Shown here piece after piece: positions 9,444 through 19,351 of a DNA stretch of 64,000 nt. How positions within the stretch are numbered: the first letter of the stretch is position 1; every line of letters begins with the position of its first letter. The DNA comes from Lotus japonicus (taxonomy: Eukaryota > Streptophyta > Magnoliopsida > Fabales > Fabaceae): the NCBI RefSeq assembly GCF_012489685.1, contig NC_080044.1, forward strand, positions 59,387,507-59,451,506, given 5' to 3'. Under the pieces are notes generated by a model. The model saw only the letters and a list, made by a program, of their open reading frames with translations. It was not told where the DNA came from and ran no database searches. The position numbers and the translations under genes were made by a program.

Positions 9444-10697
9444 ATGCCTGTGAAAAAAGCAAGAACCAACACAAGAGCTGCAGCTTCTTCCTCCACCTCC
9501 CGGAGTTTTGATCGCTCCCGCTTCCTATCAGCGATTAAGGAGGAGTTTTACCGAGCTCACCTAGCACACAAGGAGTGTGTGAAGGAGCGGGGAGTTTTGT
9601 ATCGGGAGGGAAGAAGAGACCTCTTGGGCATGCAAGAAGCCATGGAGATTAGGAGGTGGAAGAATTGGGTCAACCCCATTCCGTTTGCTTGTGAAGTCAT
9701 GGTTAGGGAGTTCTACGCGAACACCTACTGTGACAATCAAGAGGACAGGTCCAGGCCACCGGTGAATTCATCTTGGTTCAGGGGAGATGTGATTGACTAC
9801 AATCCAGCAGTCATTCGCAGGCATCTTGGTCTCCTCACGGAGGACCAAGAGAAGGAGCTTTTCCCCGAGAAGGCCACTTATCATGAGCTCTTAGAGGAGA
9901 AGTCACCGGAGATTTTAGAAGACATGAAGGCAGTGATTGTTAGGCCTGGGCGGGACTGGGAAGCAGTTGAAGATGAAATTATTTTTGTGAGAAGGAAGGA
10001 TATGACACCGCTGGCTAGAGTTTGGGCTGAATTTTTGCAGGATTCCCTCATTCCTAGCTCTAACAAATCTGAAGTTAGAGAGGTTACATTGGTTGCTATC
10101 TATTGCATCGTGAGAGGCCATCCTATGGACGTGGCCACCATCATTGCTGGTCGGATTTATTCCCTCTACAACAGGAGTAAAGACAAGCATCGGCCCATCT
10201 TTCCTCACTTGATTTGCTCTTTGATTCATGCGGTGAGGGACAGAGCTAGGAGGCCAGTCCATGTTATTGAGAAGAGGTTGCCTGTGGCACCTCTGCTCAG
10301 TAAGGAGAGGATCGCTCAACTTTATAAGGAATGGACAGCAAGGATGCCTCAAGAGGATGAAGAGGAAGAGGATCCTGAGGAGCCAGCGGGAGAAGATGAA
10401 GAAGAAGAGGAAGAAGAAGATGTTGAGGTGGTGAATGAGGTGGTTACTCCACCACGTGCTGACCCTTCTCCTGCTTGGATGGAGGCCGTTTTCGGGCGGA
10501 TGTTTTTTAGGCAAGATCGCCTACACAGGGATCTTGACCTCCATTGGAGGGGAGGTAGCACATCAGACCCCGGGTACAATGGGCCCTTGGATTTTAATAC
10601 CTTGGAGCAGGGGATGATAGATTTGAGCTTGATGCATGATGCCGGTGTTCATCCGGATTATGGCGATGGAAGGGGTGACCATGACCCCATGGAGTGA
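9444..10697 (+). CDS. Env-position ORF, plant transposon-protein family (REFYAN motif)
   Basis: 417 aa from the ATG right after the splice acceptor at 9443; the frame is open a little further upstream but an upstream start would lie in the intron. Function unknown. Basic, Ser/Thr-rich N-terminus, then a folded region with WVNPIPFACEVMVREFYAN (about residues 75-95), WFRGDVIDYNP, TPLARVWAEF and IFPHLICSL, the pattern of a family often labelled putative plant transposon protein. A long acidic run of E/D (about residues 303-330) follows, then a short tail. No signal peptide, transmembrane segment or fusion peptide, so it is not an envelope protein by sequence. It lies where Athila elements keep their env-like ORF. 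Intact frame. Confidence 0.75.
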   Translation: MPVKKARTNTRAAASSSTSRSFDRSRFLSAIKEEFYRAHLAHKECVKERGVLYREGRRDLLGMQEAMEIRRWKNWVNPIPFACEVMVREFYANTYCDNQEDRSRPPVNSSWFRGDVIDYNPAVIRRHLGLLTEDQEKELFPEKATYHELLEEKSPEILEDMKAVIVRPGRDWEAVEDEIIFVRRKDMTPLARVWAEFLQDSLIPSSNKSEVREVTLVAIYCIVRGHPMDVATIIAGRIYSLYNRSKDKHRPIFPHLICSLIHAVRDRARRPVHVIEKRLPVAPLLSKERIAQLYKEWTARMPQEDEEEEDPEEPAGEDEEEEEEEDVEVVNEVVTPPRADPSPAWMEAVFGRMFFRQDRLHRDLDLHWRGGSTSDPGYNGPLDFNTLEQGMIDLSLMHDAGVHPDYGDGRGDHDPME

Positions 10698-11895
10698 CTT
10701 TGTTGAGGTAATTCTACTCTTAGTTTAGGTCATGCATCTTTGGCATATTTTTCAATTTGTAGTTTTTCTTTTTCTTTTCGTCATGCATTGTTAATTAGCT
10801 TGTTGTTTTTGGGTCTTTTACTTGCCTATACTCACATGCTTTTAGCTATAGTTTTGCTTCCCTACTAGTGCTGTTTTTGAAAATGCTTTTGTGAATACTT
10901 GTTGTTGTTTTTGGGGATGAGTGATTGCATGTTGGGGAAGAGAGGAGGAGACTTCGGTCTTCCGAGTGTCTCTTGAGAAAGGAGTCGGTGTGAGTCCATT
11001 AAGGGTCTATCTTTGACCCTTCACCATAAAAATTCTCTGGAGGATCCTGACTCACTTGCAATTCTTGGTTCTGTGTTAATTTCACTCATAGCATGCTTAG
11101 TGATTTCTGTTTTATTCTTGAGACTTATAAGACTTCTTGAGATTCTGAGTTTGTGGTTGAACATTGTCCTTAGTTGCCCCATTTGAGCTTAATTGGAGAA
11201 TCTTGTTGTAGCCAAGTTTGGGATGGTTGTTTTGGTTGGAATATTAGGGAGTGTTGGTCCTTGTTTCATTTGAGTGGAGCTGAAAATTGAGAAATAGTTT
11301 CTTGCCCCAAAAAGAAAAAAAAACAGTAAAAAAAAAGAAGAAAGAAAAAGAACTCCTAAACAAAAGTTGGAGTTGGAAAAAAAAAGAAGAGTTTGAAAAG
11401 GGGGTGCAAGAGACTTGTGTAAAAAAAAAAAAGTGCTGTAAGCTCCGGGGTTATTAGAAGAGGACCACACTCATTGTGCTTGAAAGCCTAGTTTTCCTTA
11501 GGGACCAACCACCATCATGCTTTACCTAGCCAATGTTTCAACCCTTATGGAAGTCTCTTTGAATATTTGCATGCTTGATCTTTGTTGCTATAGAGTGAAT
11601 GACATTCAGGACCTATGAACTTGCTTGTGTGCTCAGTGCACTAAATTAACATCTCATCCTAGGATTTTTAGTTCTAAATGCTTCTCATGAATGGACTCTA
11701 CACTCTTCTCTTTTCAAAAGATGCATGAAGTAGGTTGTCGGGTCTTTCTCTTGGAACTAGCTGTAATTACTTTGTCCCCCCTGTTTTTGTGAAGTATTCC
11801 TTGTTGAGAGCACTTATGTGGGAGTATTTCTTGCGCTTGAGGGCAAGCGAGTGTGATTTACGCTCGAGGACGAGCTGTCGTTGAGTATAGTGGTG
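10698..11895 (+). other. 3' untranslated part of the Athila-type element
   Basis: Non-coding. Includes a long A-rich stretch (about 11303-11435, mainly A with G) and, just before the 3' LTR, CTCGAGGACGAGC, a common pre-LTR sequence in Ty3/gypsy elements. I cannot fix the polypurine tract with certainty. No other ORF. Confidence 0.6.
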
Positions 11896-13228
11896 TGATG
11901 ACCCTATTTTAGTAGTGTTTTTAGGGTCATTTCTTTGTATGTTTTGAGTCTTTTGGTTGAGTCTCATGTAGTGTTTCATGCATTCTCATGCATTTTTACT
12001 CTTTTCTTTAGTTTTTATTTCGTTTTGGTAATTTAGTAGTTTTATAAGTAGTTTTCTTGCATTTTAAGTAAAGTTTAGGACTTGCATGGTTTTGTTGTGT
12101 TTTATGAGGGACTTCTTGTGCTAATGAGCTCTTGGAGCTTCTAGAATCTTCCTTGTCTTGTTGGTTAGGTTTGGAGTGCAGAAACTGAAGGAGAAAGAAG
12201 GCCAAGAAGCATGGAATTGATGAAGAACTTAAAGAGAATTGAAAAGAGGAGTTTCAGAAGCCAAAAAGTCTTTTTCAGGCGAGCTTGAGCGCCTAGGCGC
12301 TGGGAGTGGGCGCCTAGGCGCCAATAGGGTCAGAGAGCATGTTTTTCAACATGCAATTGGCGCTCAGGCGCTCTGAATTGGCGCCTGAGCGCCCAGTTTC
12401 GTTTGTTTTGCCTATAAATAAGGCTTAGGCCAATTTCCTTGATAATTTTTGGACATTTTACTCATTTTTGATCAAGTTTGAGAGCTGAGGAGAACTTTGG
12501 GGCCAAAGGAGGCTTCCAACTTGTATTTCTTCTCAGGTTTTCTTTACATTTCCTTTATGAATTCACTAGCCATGAGTGGCTAGTTTACCTTTTGCTTTGG
12601 GTTAAGAGATTCTATGAAATTCTAGTTTGTTAATTCATATCTCTATGCATGAGTCTTGATTTAATCTTGTAATCCAATTCCTTATTGCATGCTTAGCTTT
12701 GGTGCACCTTTGCTATAGGCTAGATTATAATTGAATGGAAATTTGTTATGATCTAGGGACATGAATTGGAATAGATCCTTCTATACTTGCTTCTAGGAAT
12801 AGAGTGAGGGTAGGGTTTTGTTGGCCTGAACATACATGCTCTTTTACCTCTTATGAATGTTTAAGTACACAAGGAATTGAGCTTATCTTTCAGTTTGAGA
12901 GAATTACTTTTGTGAGGAATCAACTAGTAAGTACATAGGCTATAACAACAAGAGAGAAATCAAGATATCACATGCATAGGATAGGTGAACTAAAATGGAT
13001 TAGATGATCAAAAACCCAAGGCAATTTTTCCATCATTTGTTATTTACATCATTTTCAACATTGCTCTTTTGCAAATCTTTTGTCACAATCAACCAAAACC
13101 AATTTCTGAATTTTACTGCTTTAAGAACTTGCAAACTTTAGACTTAAATCAACAATTCTCACTCACAATCCCTGTGGTTCGATATTTTAAAACCCGGAGG
13201 TATTCGTACACTTGCGAATTGACCAACA
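11896..13228 (+). repeat. 3' LTR of the Athila-type element
   Basis: 1333 bp, differs from the 5' LTR at 10 positions that I could find and has no length change. TATA box at 12413-12420. Followed by the target duplication AGCCC. Confidence 0.95.
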
Positions 13229-13414
13229 AGCCCCAATATAGGGAAGAGAGACATAGACATAATCATTGTAGGCCTTGGTATGCTACAAAGTTGAGTTGAT
13301 TGAATTGAGAAGCTCATCCGAACGTCAATCACCATTGAATACACACCCACTCCTGAAACTCAACCGGTGCGAGAAATCGAATCGCCAATGGGAAGAGTGC
13401 TCTTTTCAGCCCGA

Positions 13415-14325
13415 TATAAATACCCCTCAATTCCCATTGCAAAAACTTTACACTTCCATCTGCTGAAGCTCAAGAGGTTAGTCCCTTCTCGATTTTTTAG
13501 GGTTTCTTCATCTCTGGCTACACGATCCTGCTTAATTTCCTTTCTATTTAGAGTTTGTTTGCTTTTGGGGCTTTTTCGTTCATTACTTCTCTTATCTGAC
13601 CATGATTCTGCTTAATTTCTATTTAGGGTTTGTTTGTTTTTAGGGCTTTTTCGTTCAGTACTTCTCTTAATTGACCATGATTCTGCTTAATTTCTATTTT
13701 GGGTTTGTTTGTTTTTGGGGCTTTTTCGTTCAGTACTTCTCTTAATTGACCATGATTCTGCTTAATTTCTACTTAGGGTTTGTTTGATTCTGGGGCTTTT
13801 TCGTTCATTACTTCTCTTATTTGACCATGATCCTGCTTAATTTCAATTTAGGGTTTGTTTGGGGCTTTTTTCGTTCATTACTTCTCTGATCTGAACATGA
13901 TTATGCTCAATTTCTATTTAGGATTTTAATTTCTATTTAGGGTTTGTTTGATTTTGGCGCTTTTTCGTTCATTACTTATCTTATTTGAAACGTGGCAGTT
14001 TTTTTCAATTTCAATTTCAAATACGTTTCTAACTTCCTTCGTTATCTGATTTAGATTAAGTGTTTGAATGTTCTGTTTGATTACACTTGGCCACTAACTT
14101 GCAAAAAGAAGCGTGTAAATTCAGGCAGTTACAGAAAAGTAACACTCTTCATAACCGTTTGAATACACTTGGACACTAACCCTCTTTACACATACTTACA
14201 CGTTGTTTAACTTCCCCCATTAATTATCAATTATCTCCATGTTGTGTAACTGCTCCTTTATTGTCTATATATATTTACATATGTTCTTAGTTTTGTTAAC
14301 TTATTTTCTGAATTGTTTCTTGTAG
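13415..14325 (+). promoter_or_regulatory. TATA box, leader exon and 849-bp 5' UTR intron of the gene at 14347
   Basis: TATAAATA at 13415-13422 is followed by a short leader, a donor GTTAGT at 13477 and an acceptor TTGTAG ending at 14325, 21 bases before the ATG. The layout (TATA, short leader, long T-rich intron, ATG) is that of a normal transcribed plant gene. The intron is T-rich throughout. Confidence 0.6.
13528..13989 (+). repeat. Minisatellite, about six units of ~75 bp, inside the leader intron
   Basis: Each unit reads roughly CTGCTTAATTTCTATTTAGG, then GTTTGTTTG, GGGGCTTTTTCGTTCA and TACTTCTCTTA, then TGACCATGATT. Most units carry TTTAGGGTTTG, a telobox-like word known from plant gene leaders. 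The last units are more diverged. Confidence 0.85.
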
Positions 14326-14346
14326 ACCAATCAAAGAACTCCTCAA

Positions 14347-15108
14347 ATGGCTTCGAGGACTATTTGCAATCCCATGACCTACAGTTCTGAGGACTTATTG
14401 GAATGGAATGTTCCTGGTGCAGACCAAATTTTTAACTCCCCACTTCAGTGCATCAACAATGCAGCATTTTCTCAAATTTACCCTGAACTTGTTGAGGAGT
14501 TTTGGGGTTCTGCTACTTTGAATGAAGAGGATGGTATAGTGGCAGACGTCTTTGATTTTGCTGTTAATTTGAACATGGCTAGGATTTCTCAATTGCTGGG
14601 TGCTCCAAGCCAAGGAGCACAATATAAACGGGCATGGAACCTTGAGGTCGGAAACAGGGTCATCCACCGTGCTGTTTATGGAAGAAATTTCATCTCCCCT
14701 GAAGAAGCCACCGAAGTGAAAAATCTGACCCCTGCTGCAAGGATGATTCACACCCTGGTTGTCAACGTGTACTGCCCAAGGCTTAAGTTCCAGGACTACG
14801 TCCTGGATAAGGATGTCTTCATAATATACCACACCCTCAAGGATCAGGATCTGAGTATAGATCCTGTCCACCTTGTTTATGATCATATCAAGCGCGTGTT
14901 CAGGAACAAAACTCATGCAATCCCTTATGGATTTCTTATCACACATGCCCTGAATGACATGATGGCTCATCCCTTTCCAGGGTGGAGCCATTTCTGTCCA
15001 GTGCATTCTGATGTGATCACAAAGGAGATCCTTCAGTGGAAAGGCCTTATTGCTCGTGAACAGGTGGATGAGGGTGCATCAATGGACGTTGCTGGGGGTG
15101 AAGCTTAG
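14347..15108 (+). CDS. Stand-alone member of the plant transposon-protein family
   Basis: 253 aa, unbroken. Same architecture as the reverse-strand pseudogene at 37548-38773 and the Sirevirus env-position ORF. It has LVEEFWGSA (about residue 49), then a region ending ISQLLGAP, LTPAARMIHTLVVNVYCPR (about residue 132), DVFIIYHTL, and IPYGFLITHAL (about residue 197). Only short acidic sequence follows, so the C-terminal coiled coil of other members is missing. No catalytic motif is recognisable and the biochemical role is unknown. It has its own TATA box, leader and intron and is not inside any LTR element I can define. It may therefore be a host gene from which element copies were captured, or a captured element gene now used by the host. 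Confidence 0.75.
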   Translation: MASRTICNPMTYSSEDLLEWNVPGADQIFNSPLQCINNAAFSQIYPELVEEFWGSATLNEEDGIVADVFDFAVNLNMARISQLLGAPSQGAQYKRAWNLEVGNRVIHRAVYGRNFISPEEATEVKNLTPAARMIHTLVVNVYCPRLKFQDYVLDKDVFIIYHTLKDQDLSIDPVHLVYDHIKRVFRNKTHAIPYGFLITHALNDMMAHPFPGWSHFCPVHSDVITKEILQWKGLIAREQVDEGASMDVAGGEA

Positions 15109-16203
15109 GGGAGTTGTTGCTTTGTTGCTGTGTTACAGTGTTGCTGTGTTGCTGGTCTTTGATTAAATTCTGTTTTAATGTATTCTGTTTTTAAATATTT
15201 TAACTATTTTGATTTCCAATTGGTGGGGCATAAGCCACCCAGATGGAAATGGTATAATTTGTGATGACAATGTTGACTATTTTTATATATTTTATGCAAT
15301 GTGTTGTGTCCAATTGCATATCTGTGTTTTATGGTTTAATGCTTATATTTTTCAGTGTTGTGACATGCATTTTTGTGAAAGTTGTTTCATTTTTGACTTG
15401 ATTTCAACTACACTTGCACACCTTGCTTCACTAACAGGTTGTTTAAATATCTTCTTTTTGTGCATCAATACATGTGTGCCTCTTGCCGAGATTGAATGTT
15501 CATGTTACTAAGATTGAATCATTTGGAAAAATAGTCCCTTAGGCTTTAAATCTGAAAATTAGATCCTTAGTAAATTTAAGTTTATTCAACTTTTGTTGTC
15601 ATTATTTTTCTCTGTCATGTTTCCTCAAGTTATTTTTGCTTCTATATAATAGATCAAAAATTGTATTTAAAGATTTTTTTTTCAAATAATATATACTTTT
15701 GATATAGTAATAATTGTATCTTATAGAGACATTTTTTTTTTTAATTTTCAACTATTTCTGCGACATTATTTATCAATAAATGTTTTTTATAAGTAAAAAA
15801 ATAGTAATAAATTTTATTTTTTATTTTTGTTCTAAATTTATCAACTTATGATTAATAAATAATAATATTTATAATTATTATAAAAAATTATTAAATAATA
15901 TAAACTAATTGTTATGAACAATGTATTATTGTCAATTTCAATTATAATTATTATTTTTAAAAAATTCACTCAATTTTTAACGAATAATTAAAATTTAAAT
16001 ATTTCATTTTAAATAAGATAATTTTAGTAATGATTATAATGAATAATAAAGAGATGAGTTTTTTCAGATTAAAAATAAAATTAATAACTGAAGATGATGA
16101 CGAAAAAGTGAAGCGGGTGAGGAGAGAGATAATGTGTGTTTCATATTAAAAAAGAAATTAACAGCCAATTTACCTTCTTCTCTAGAAGTTTGAGTTAATT
16201 TAA
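15109..16203. other. Intergenic AT-rich DNA
   Basis: 3' flank of the gene at 14347, then very AT-rich sequence with poly-T and poly-A runs. A 100-codon open frame at 15209-15511 shows no domain and I do not call it. No repeat ends seen. Confidence 0.5.
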
Positions 16204-16886
16204 AATGAGGTATTCGCTTCTTTCTCAACCTCTGAACTGAAACATGCTTTGTCTGATATCATGGATAAGTATAACTCTTTATTGTCTAAGCATAAAAAGT
16301 TGAAAAAGGACTTATCTGCTGCTTCTAAGACTCCTTCTGAACATGAGAAAATTATTTCTGAGTTGAAAAATGATAATCATGCTTTGGTAAATTCTAACTC
16401 TGTGCTTAAGAACCAGATTGCTAAGTTAGAAGAAGTAGTTGCTTGTGATGCCTCTGATTGTAAAAATGAATCCAAGTATGAAAAGTCTTTTCAAAGATTC
16501 CTAGCTAAAAGCGTAGATAGAAGCTTAATGGCTTCAATGATCTATGGCGTAAGCAGAAATGGAATGCATGACATTGGCTATTCTAGACCTGATAGAAATG
16601 AGCCTACTGTGTCTAAAGCTAAATCCTTATATGAATGCTTTGTTCCCTCTGGTACCAAATTGCCTGAATCTGTACCTACTAAAGTTGCTAAAACCCCTCT
16701 CAAAAAGGGAACTTTCTCCATGTCTAAATATCATGCTAAAATTCCATTACATTATCATGTTGAGAAACCCAAGGTGATCAGAACCTCTGGGGTAACTAAC
16801 AAGAAAGGACCCAGAAAGTGGGTACCTAAGGACAAGATAATCTATGTTGCAGATATCCTTGATAGCTCCACTGAAACACCAATCAT
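16204..16886 (+). pseudogene. Sirevirus gag fragment, C-terminal part
   Basis: About 227 codons in one frame, from NEVFASFSTSELKHAL to DSSTETPI, closely similar to the C-terminal third of the gag of the Sirevirus at 46788-58889. Zinc knuckle, N-terminal gag and all of pol are missing. The left edge is abrupt in AT-rich DNA. The right edge is joined at 16887 to the duplicated segment 16891-18023, with the gag frame running on into that foreign DNA to 17088. No ATG of its own with a promoter. Confidence 0.85.
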
Positions 16887-16890
16887 CGAG

Positions 16891-17273
16891 TTTTGGGCGG
16901 TTGACCAAAACTCGATGACGAAATCTCTGGAAATCCTTTTATTGTCTTTGTATGGAATGTCAAAGAAATCCGTCCACCCGACACAATACAACATCGAGAC
17001 AACATATATTCCGAATTGTTGCATATCCTTTAGACTAACCACAGTGTTTGGAAAGACAACAACATCCAAAGTAGTTTTTGACATATGAATGACCTCCGAA
17101 GCACACGTTTGGTTACTCATTTGATTCTTTAGCCAGAATTGGTAAATATGATGAACATGTGACATGCGATATATAGGGTGAGTTTCAGTATTTATGTGGA
17201 TGTAAACAAGAACTACGGAAGGGAAATAAACAATTAAATAGTTCAAATCAAGAGTTTTGAGATCCGTGGACAT
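16891..17273 (-). pseudogene. Truncated N-terminus of a plant transposon-protein family gene
   Basis: Reverse-strand ORF beginning MSTDLKTLDLNYL at 17273. It includes MQQFGIYVVSMLYCVGWTDF and RDFVIEFWSTAQ, then stops matching its partner at 16891, where the duplicated segment ends in the Sirevirus gag scrap. It corresponds to the first ~128 codons of the pseudogene at 37548-38773. It keeps a Tyr codon where that copy has a stop. Confidence 0.75.
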
Positions 17274-18023
17274 GTTCTCGAGACATGCGGCCTCGTGAAG
17301 GAAGTAAGAAGAAGTGATGTAAAGAATATCAATAAAAAAACTTTATATCTTCAACCCGTTTTCAGATGACCGCTGTTTTTCTATTAAAGGTGATGCTACC
17401 CACTTGTGTTTTCTTGCTGAAAAGGACAGTACACAGACATTATTTTTGGAGACTTTCTGTATGGAGATCTCCGCACCGGATACGGATCCTCTCCATTTGG
17501 ATTTTGTCTACAGCCTCTCCAGCAGAAATTTTAACCCTTGGATTGATCTAACACCATCCAATAAATATACACACCTTATATGTGATGCCTAGGGAAAAAA
17601 AATTAAAACAACGTTAATTATTTGAAATGTCAGTTACAAAATCTAGTATTTGAAATGTCACAATAATCCTTTATAATTTTTGCAAAACCTTTTATTTTTC
17701 AATGTTACATTTTTTAAAAGATAAAAATAATTTTTTATGTTTGTTCAATTTTCTTTTTTGTCACAAAGGTTAGAATAATAAAAACAATTTTTTTTTGACA
17801 TTGAATGAATATTTGTTAAAGAGTAACTAATTAAATGCTTTTTTAATAGAATAAATAACAAAATTTTAAAAAATAGGATATTTGTATATAAACAAAGATA
17901 ATTAAATGTTAATTTTTTAAAGATAATTTTTTTTTATTAATTTTTTAAGAGGCTTTAAATTTTAAGTTATTCATATAAAAATTTATTTATGAAGTTAAAA
18001 AATAAAGCTTGGTTGACTAATTA
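16891..18023. repeat. Duplicated segment, copy 1 (partner 38391-39523)
   Basis: 1133 bp, about 98% identical to 38391-39523 by eye (roughly 20 differences and small indels). It contains the start of a reverse-strand gene (16891-17273) and about 750 bp of its upstream DNA. Both copies abut Sirevirus gag DNA, but different parts of gag and on opposite ends. Confidence 0.9.
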
Positions 18024-18558
18024 AACAAATATTTTTTTGGTAATTTCATTTCATTTCCAATTTTCAGCAAAAAATATTAAAAAAAATGAATGCGTGCACA
18101 GAAACAAATATTGCATATCATTTGTATTGCTATAATTTTCATCGTAATGGCCTAATGGGGCAAAACAAAATTGAAAAGTGAAGGTGTGGACAACATTGCA
18201 TTTTAAATCAAACATAATTCAATTATAGCAATACATATAACATATATTGTTGGTTTTTTTCTTCTTGTAGCAGGTGATAAGGTGTGCCTCTTTTTTGTTA
18301 AGATCATATCAATCGAACGGTCAGATTTCCTGCTGGAGAGGCTGCAGACAGTACGCTGCAGGGGACGATCCAGATCCCTTTGCACTGGTAGTTGGTTCTA
18401 AGTGCCCGCACATGGATGGATTTTGCGTATTTTTGGTTGAACCCGAAAAGGTATGTCACATTCGAACGACAACAGACGTACTCAACATACGAGTTGTGAA
18501 CTGCTTGACATGATCCCGTACGTATCTCGCTGTTAGTACAAGTAGTACGAGTAAATAG
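18024..18558. other. Unexplained region with a diverged inverted copy of part of the duplicated segment
   Basis: Sequence at about 18315-18350 (CTGCTGGAGAGGCTGCAGAC) is a reverse complement, with changes, of about 17500-17530 in the duplicated segment (CTACAGCCTCTCCAGCAG). The similarity extends weakly to either side. The pair forms an imperfect inverted repeat some 800 bp apart. No frame is clearly coding. Confidence 0.4.
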
Positions 18559-18560
18559 TA

Positions 18561-18937
18561 CTCCCTCCATTCCTTTTGAAGAGTCGTGTTAGAACAATTT
18601 TGTTGTTCCTATTTAACTGTCGTTTTGATGTTTTAGGTTTCATCTTGTTAATTATACCCTTACTTTTTCAATAACTCCACTTCACATTTTCCATAAGATT
18701 CTTCTTTCTTAATAACTATGAAGACCTTTTTGACTTTATGATTGAGAGAGAGTGGTAGGTGGTTTGATGATATGAGAGAGTGGAAAAAAAACTAACAATC
18801 CACTATCTTGGTTGGAGAGATTTATGACTTTATGATTGAGATGTGAGATGGTATAATGGGAAAAACAACTCTAATAACCAACTATTTTGGTTGGAGAGCT
18901 TTACGATAAAACGACACTTAAAAAGGAACAGAGGGAG
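18561..18937. mobile_element. Stowaway-type MITE
   Basis: 377 bp with terminal inverted repeats CTCCCTCCATTCCTTTT and AAAAGGAACAGAGGGAG, flanked by TA on both sides. This is the Tc1/mariner-related Stowaway signature. Non-coding. Confidence 0.85.
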
Positions 18938-19351
18938 TAGGACCTAAAATATTGACCATTTACAATGGTGTGTTGAAAGGAGAAGAATTTCTTGTTGAAA
19001 GGGGAAGAATTTGGTCTTGAATGGGTGGAATGATTTGTTGAAGAGTATTGAAAGATGACGTGGTGGGGAGAGGTGATTAAAAATCTCAACGTATTGAATC
19101 TACCAAGGATGGGACACGTGGCGCTTCTTAGTGGTATCGCGCAGAGAGAAAGTTTTTCATTGCACTCAATTATTTTAACCAAAATTCAATTTGAACTCAT
19201 TTTTTTCTCTATAAATAAAGACTTGTTTCGTTTGATTTGGAAAAAAAAACTAAGTTTTTCACTATTATCATTATCTTTCTATTAGCTTATGTTTTGAAAT
19301 AAATCCCAACAATTAGCCATTTTCCAACTAATAACTCTCTCTTCTAACTTA

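Larger units (their letters stand above)
4447..13228 (+). mobile_element. Athila-type (Calypso-like) Ty3/gypsy LTR retrotransposon, non-autonomous
   Basis: Complete 8782-bp insertion. Two 1333-bp LTRs begin TGATGACCC and end GACCAACA, and are flanked by a 5-bp target duplication AGCCC (4442-4446 and 13229-13233). A tRNA-Asp primer site follows the 5' LTR. Inside are a gag-protease ORF, a second in-frame gag fragment, and a 417-aa ORF in the env position. Reverse transcriptase, RNase H and integrase are absent, so movement would need enzymes from a relative. I count 10 substitutions between the LTRs (about 0.75%), so the insertion is recent. It sits about 180 bp upstream of the TATA box of the gene at 14347. 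Confidence 0.93.

Noticed and set aside
13528..13989. TTTAGGG-containing repeat as an internal telomere tract
   Set aside because: Only single telomere-like words occur within a longer ~75-bp unit; there is no run of TTTAGGG repeats.
15209..15511. 100-codon + strand ORF in AT-rich DNA
   Set aside because: Cys/Phe-rich composition typical of random AT-rich frames, no domain, and it lies in the 3' flank of the gene at 14347.
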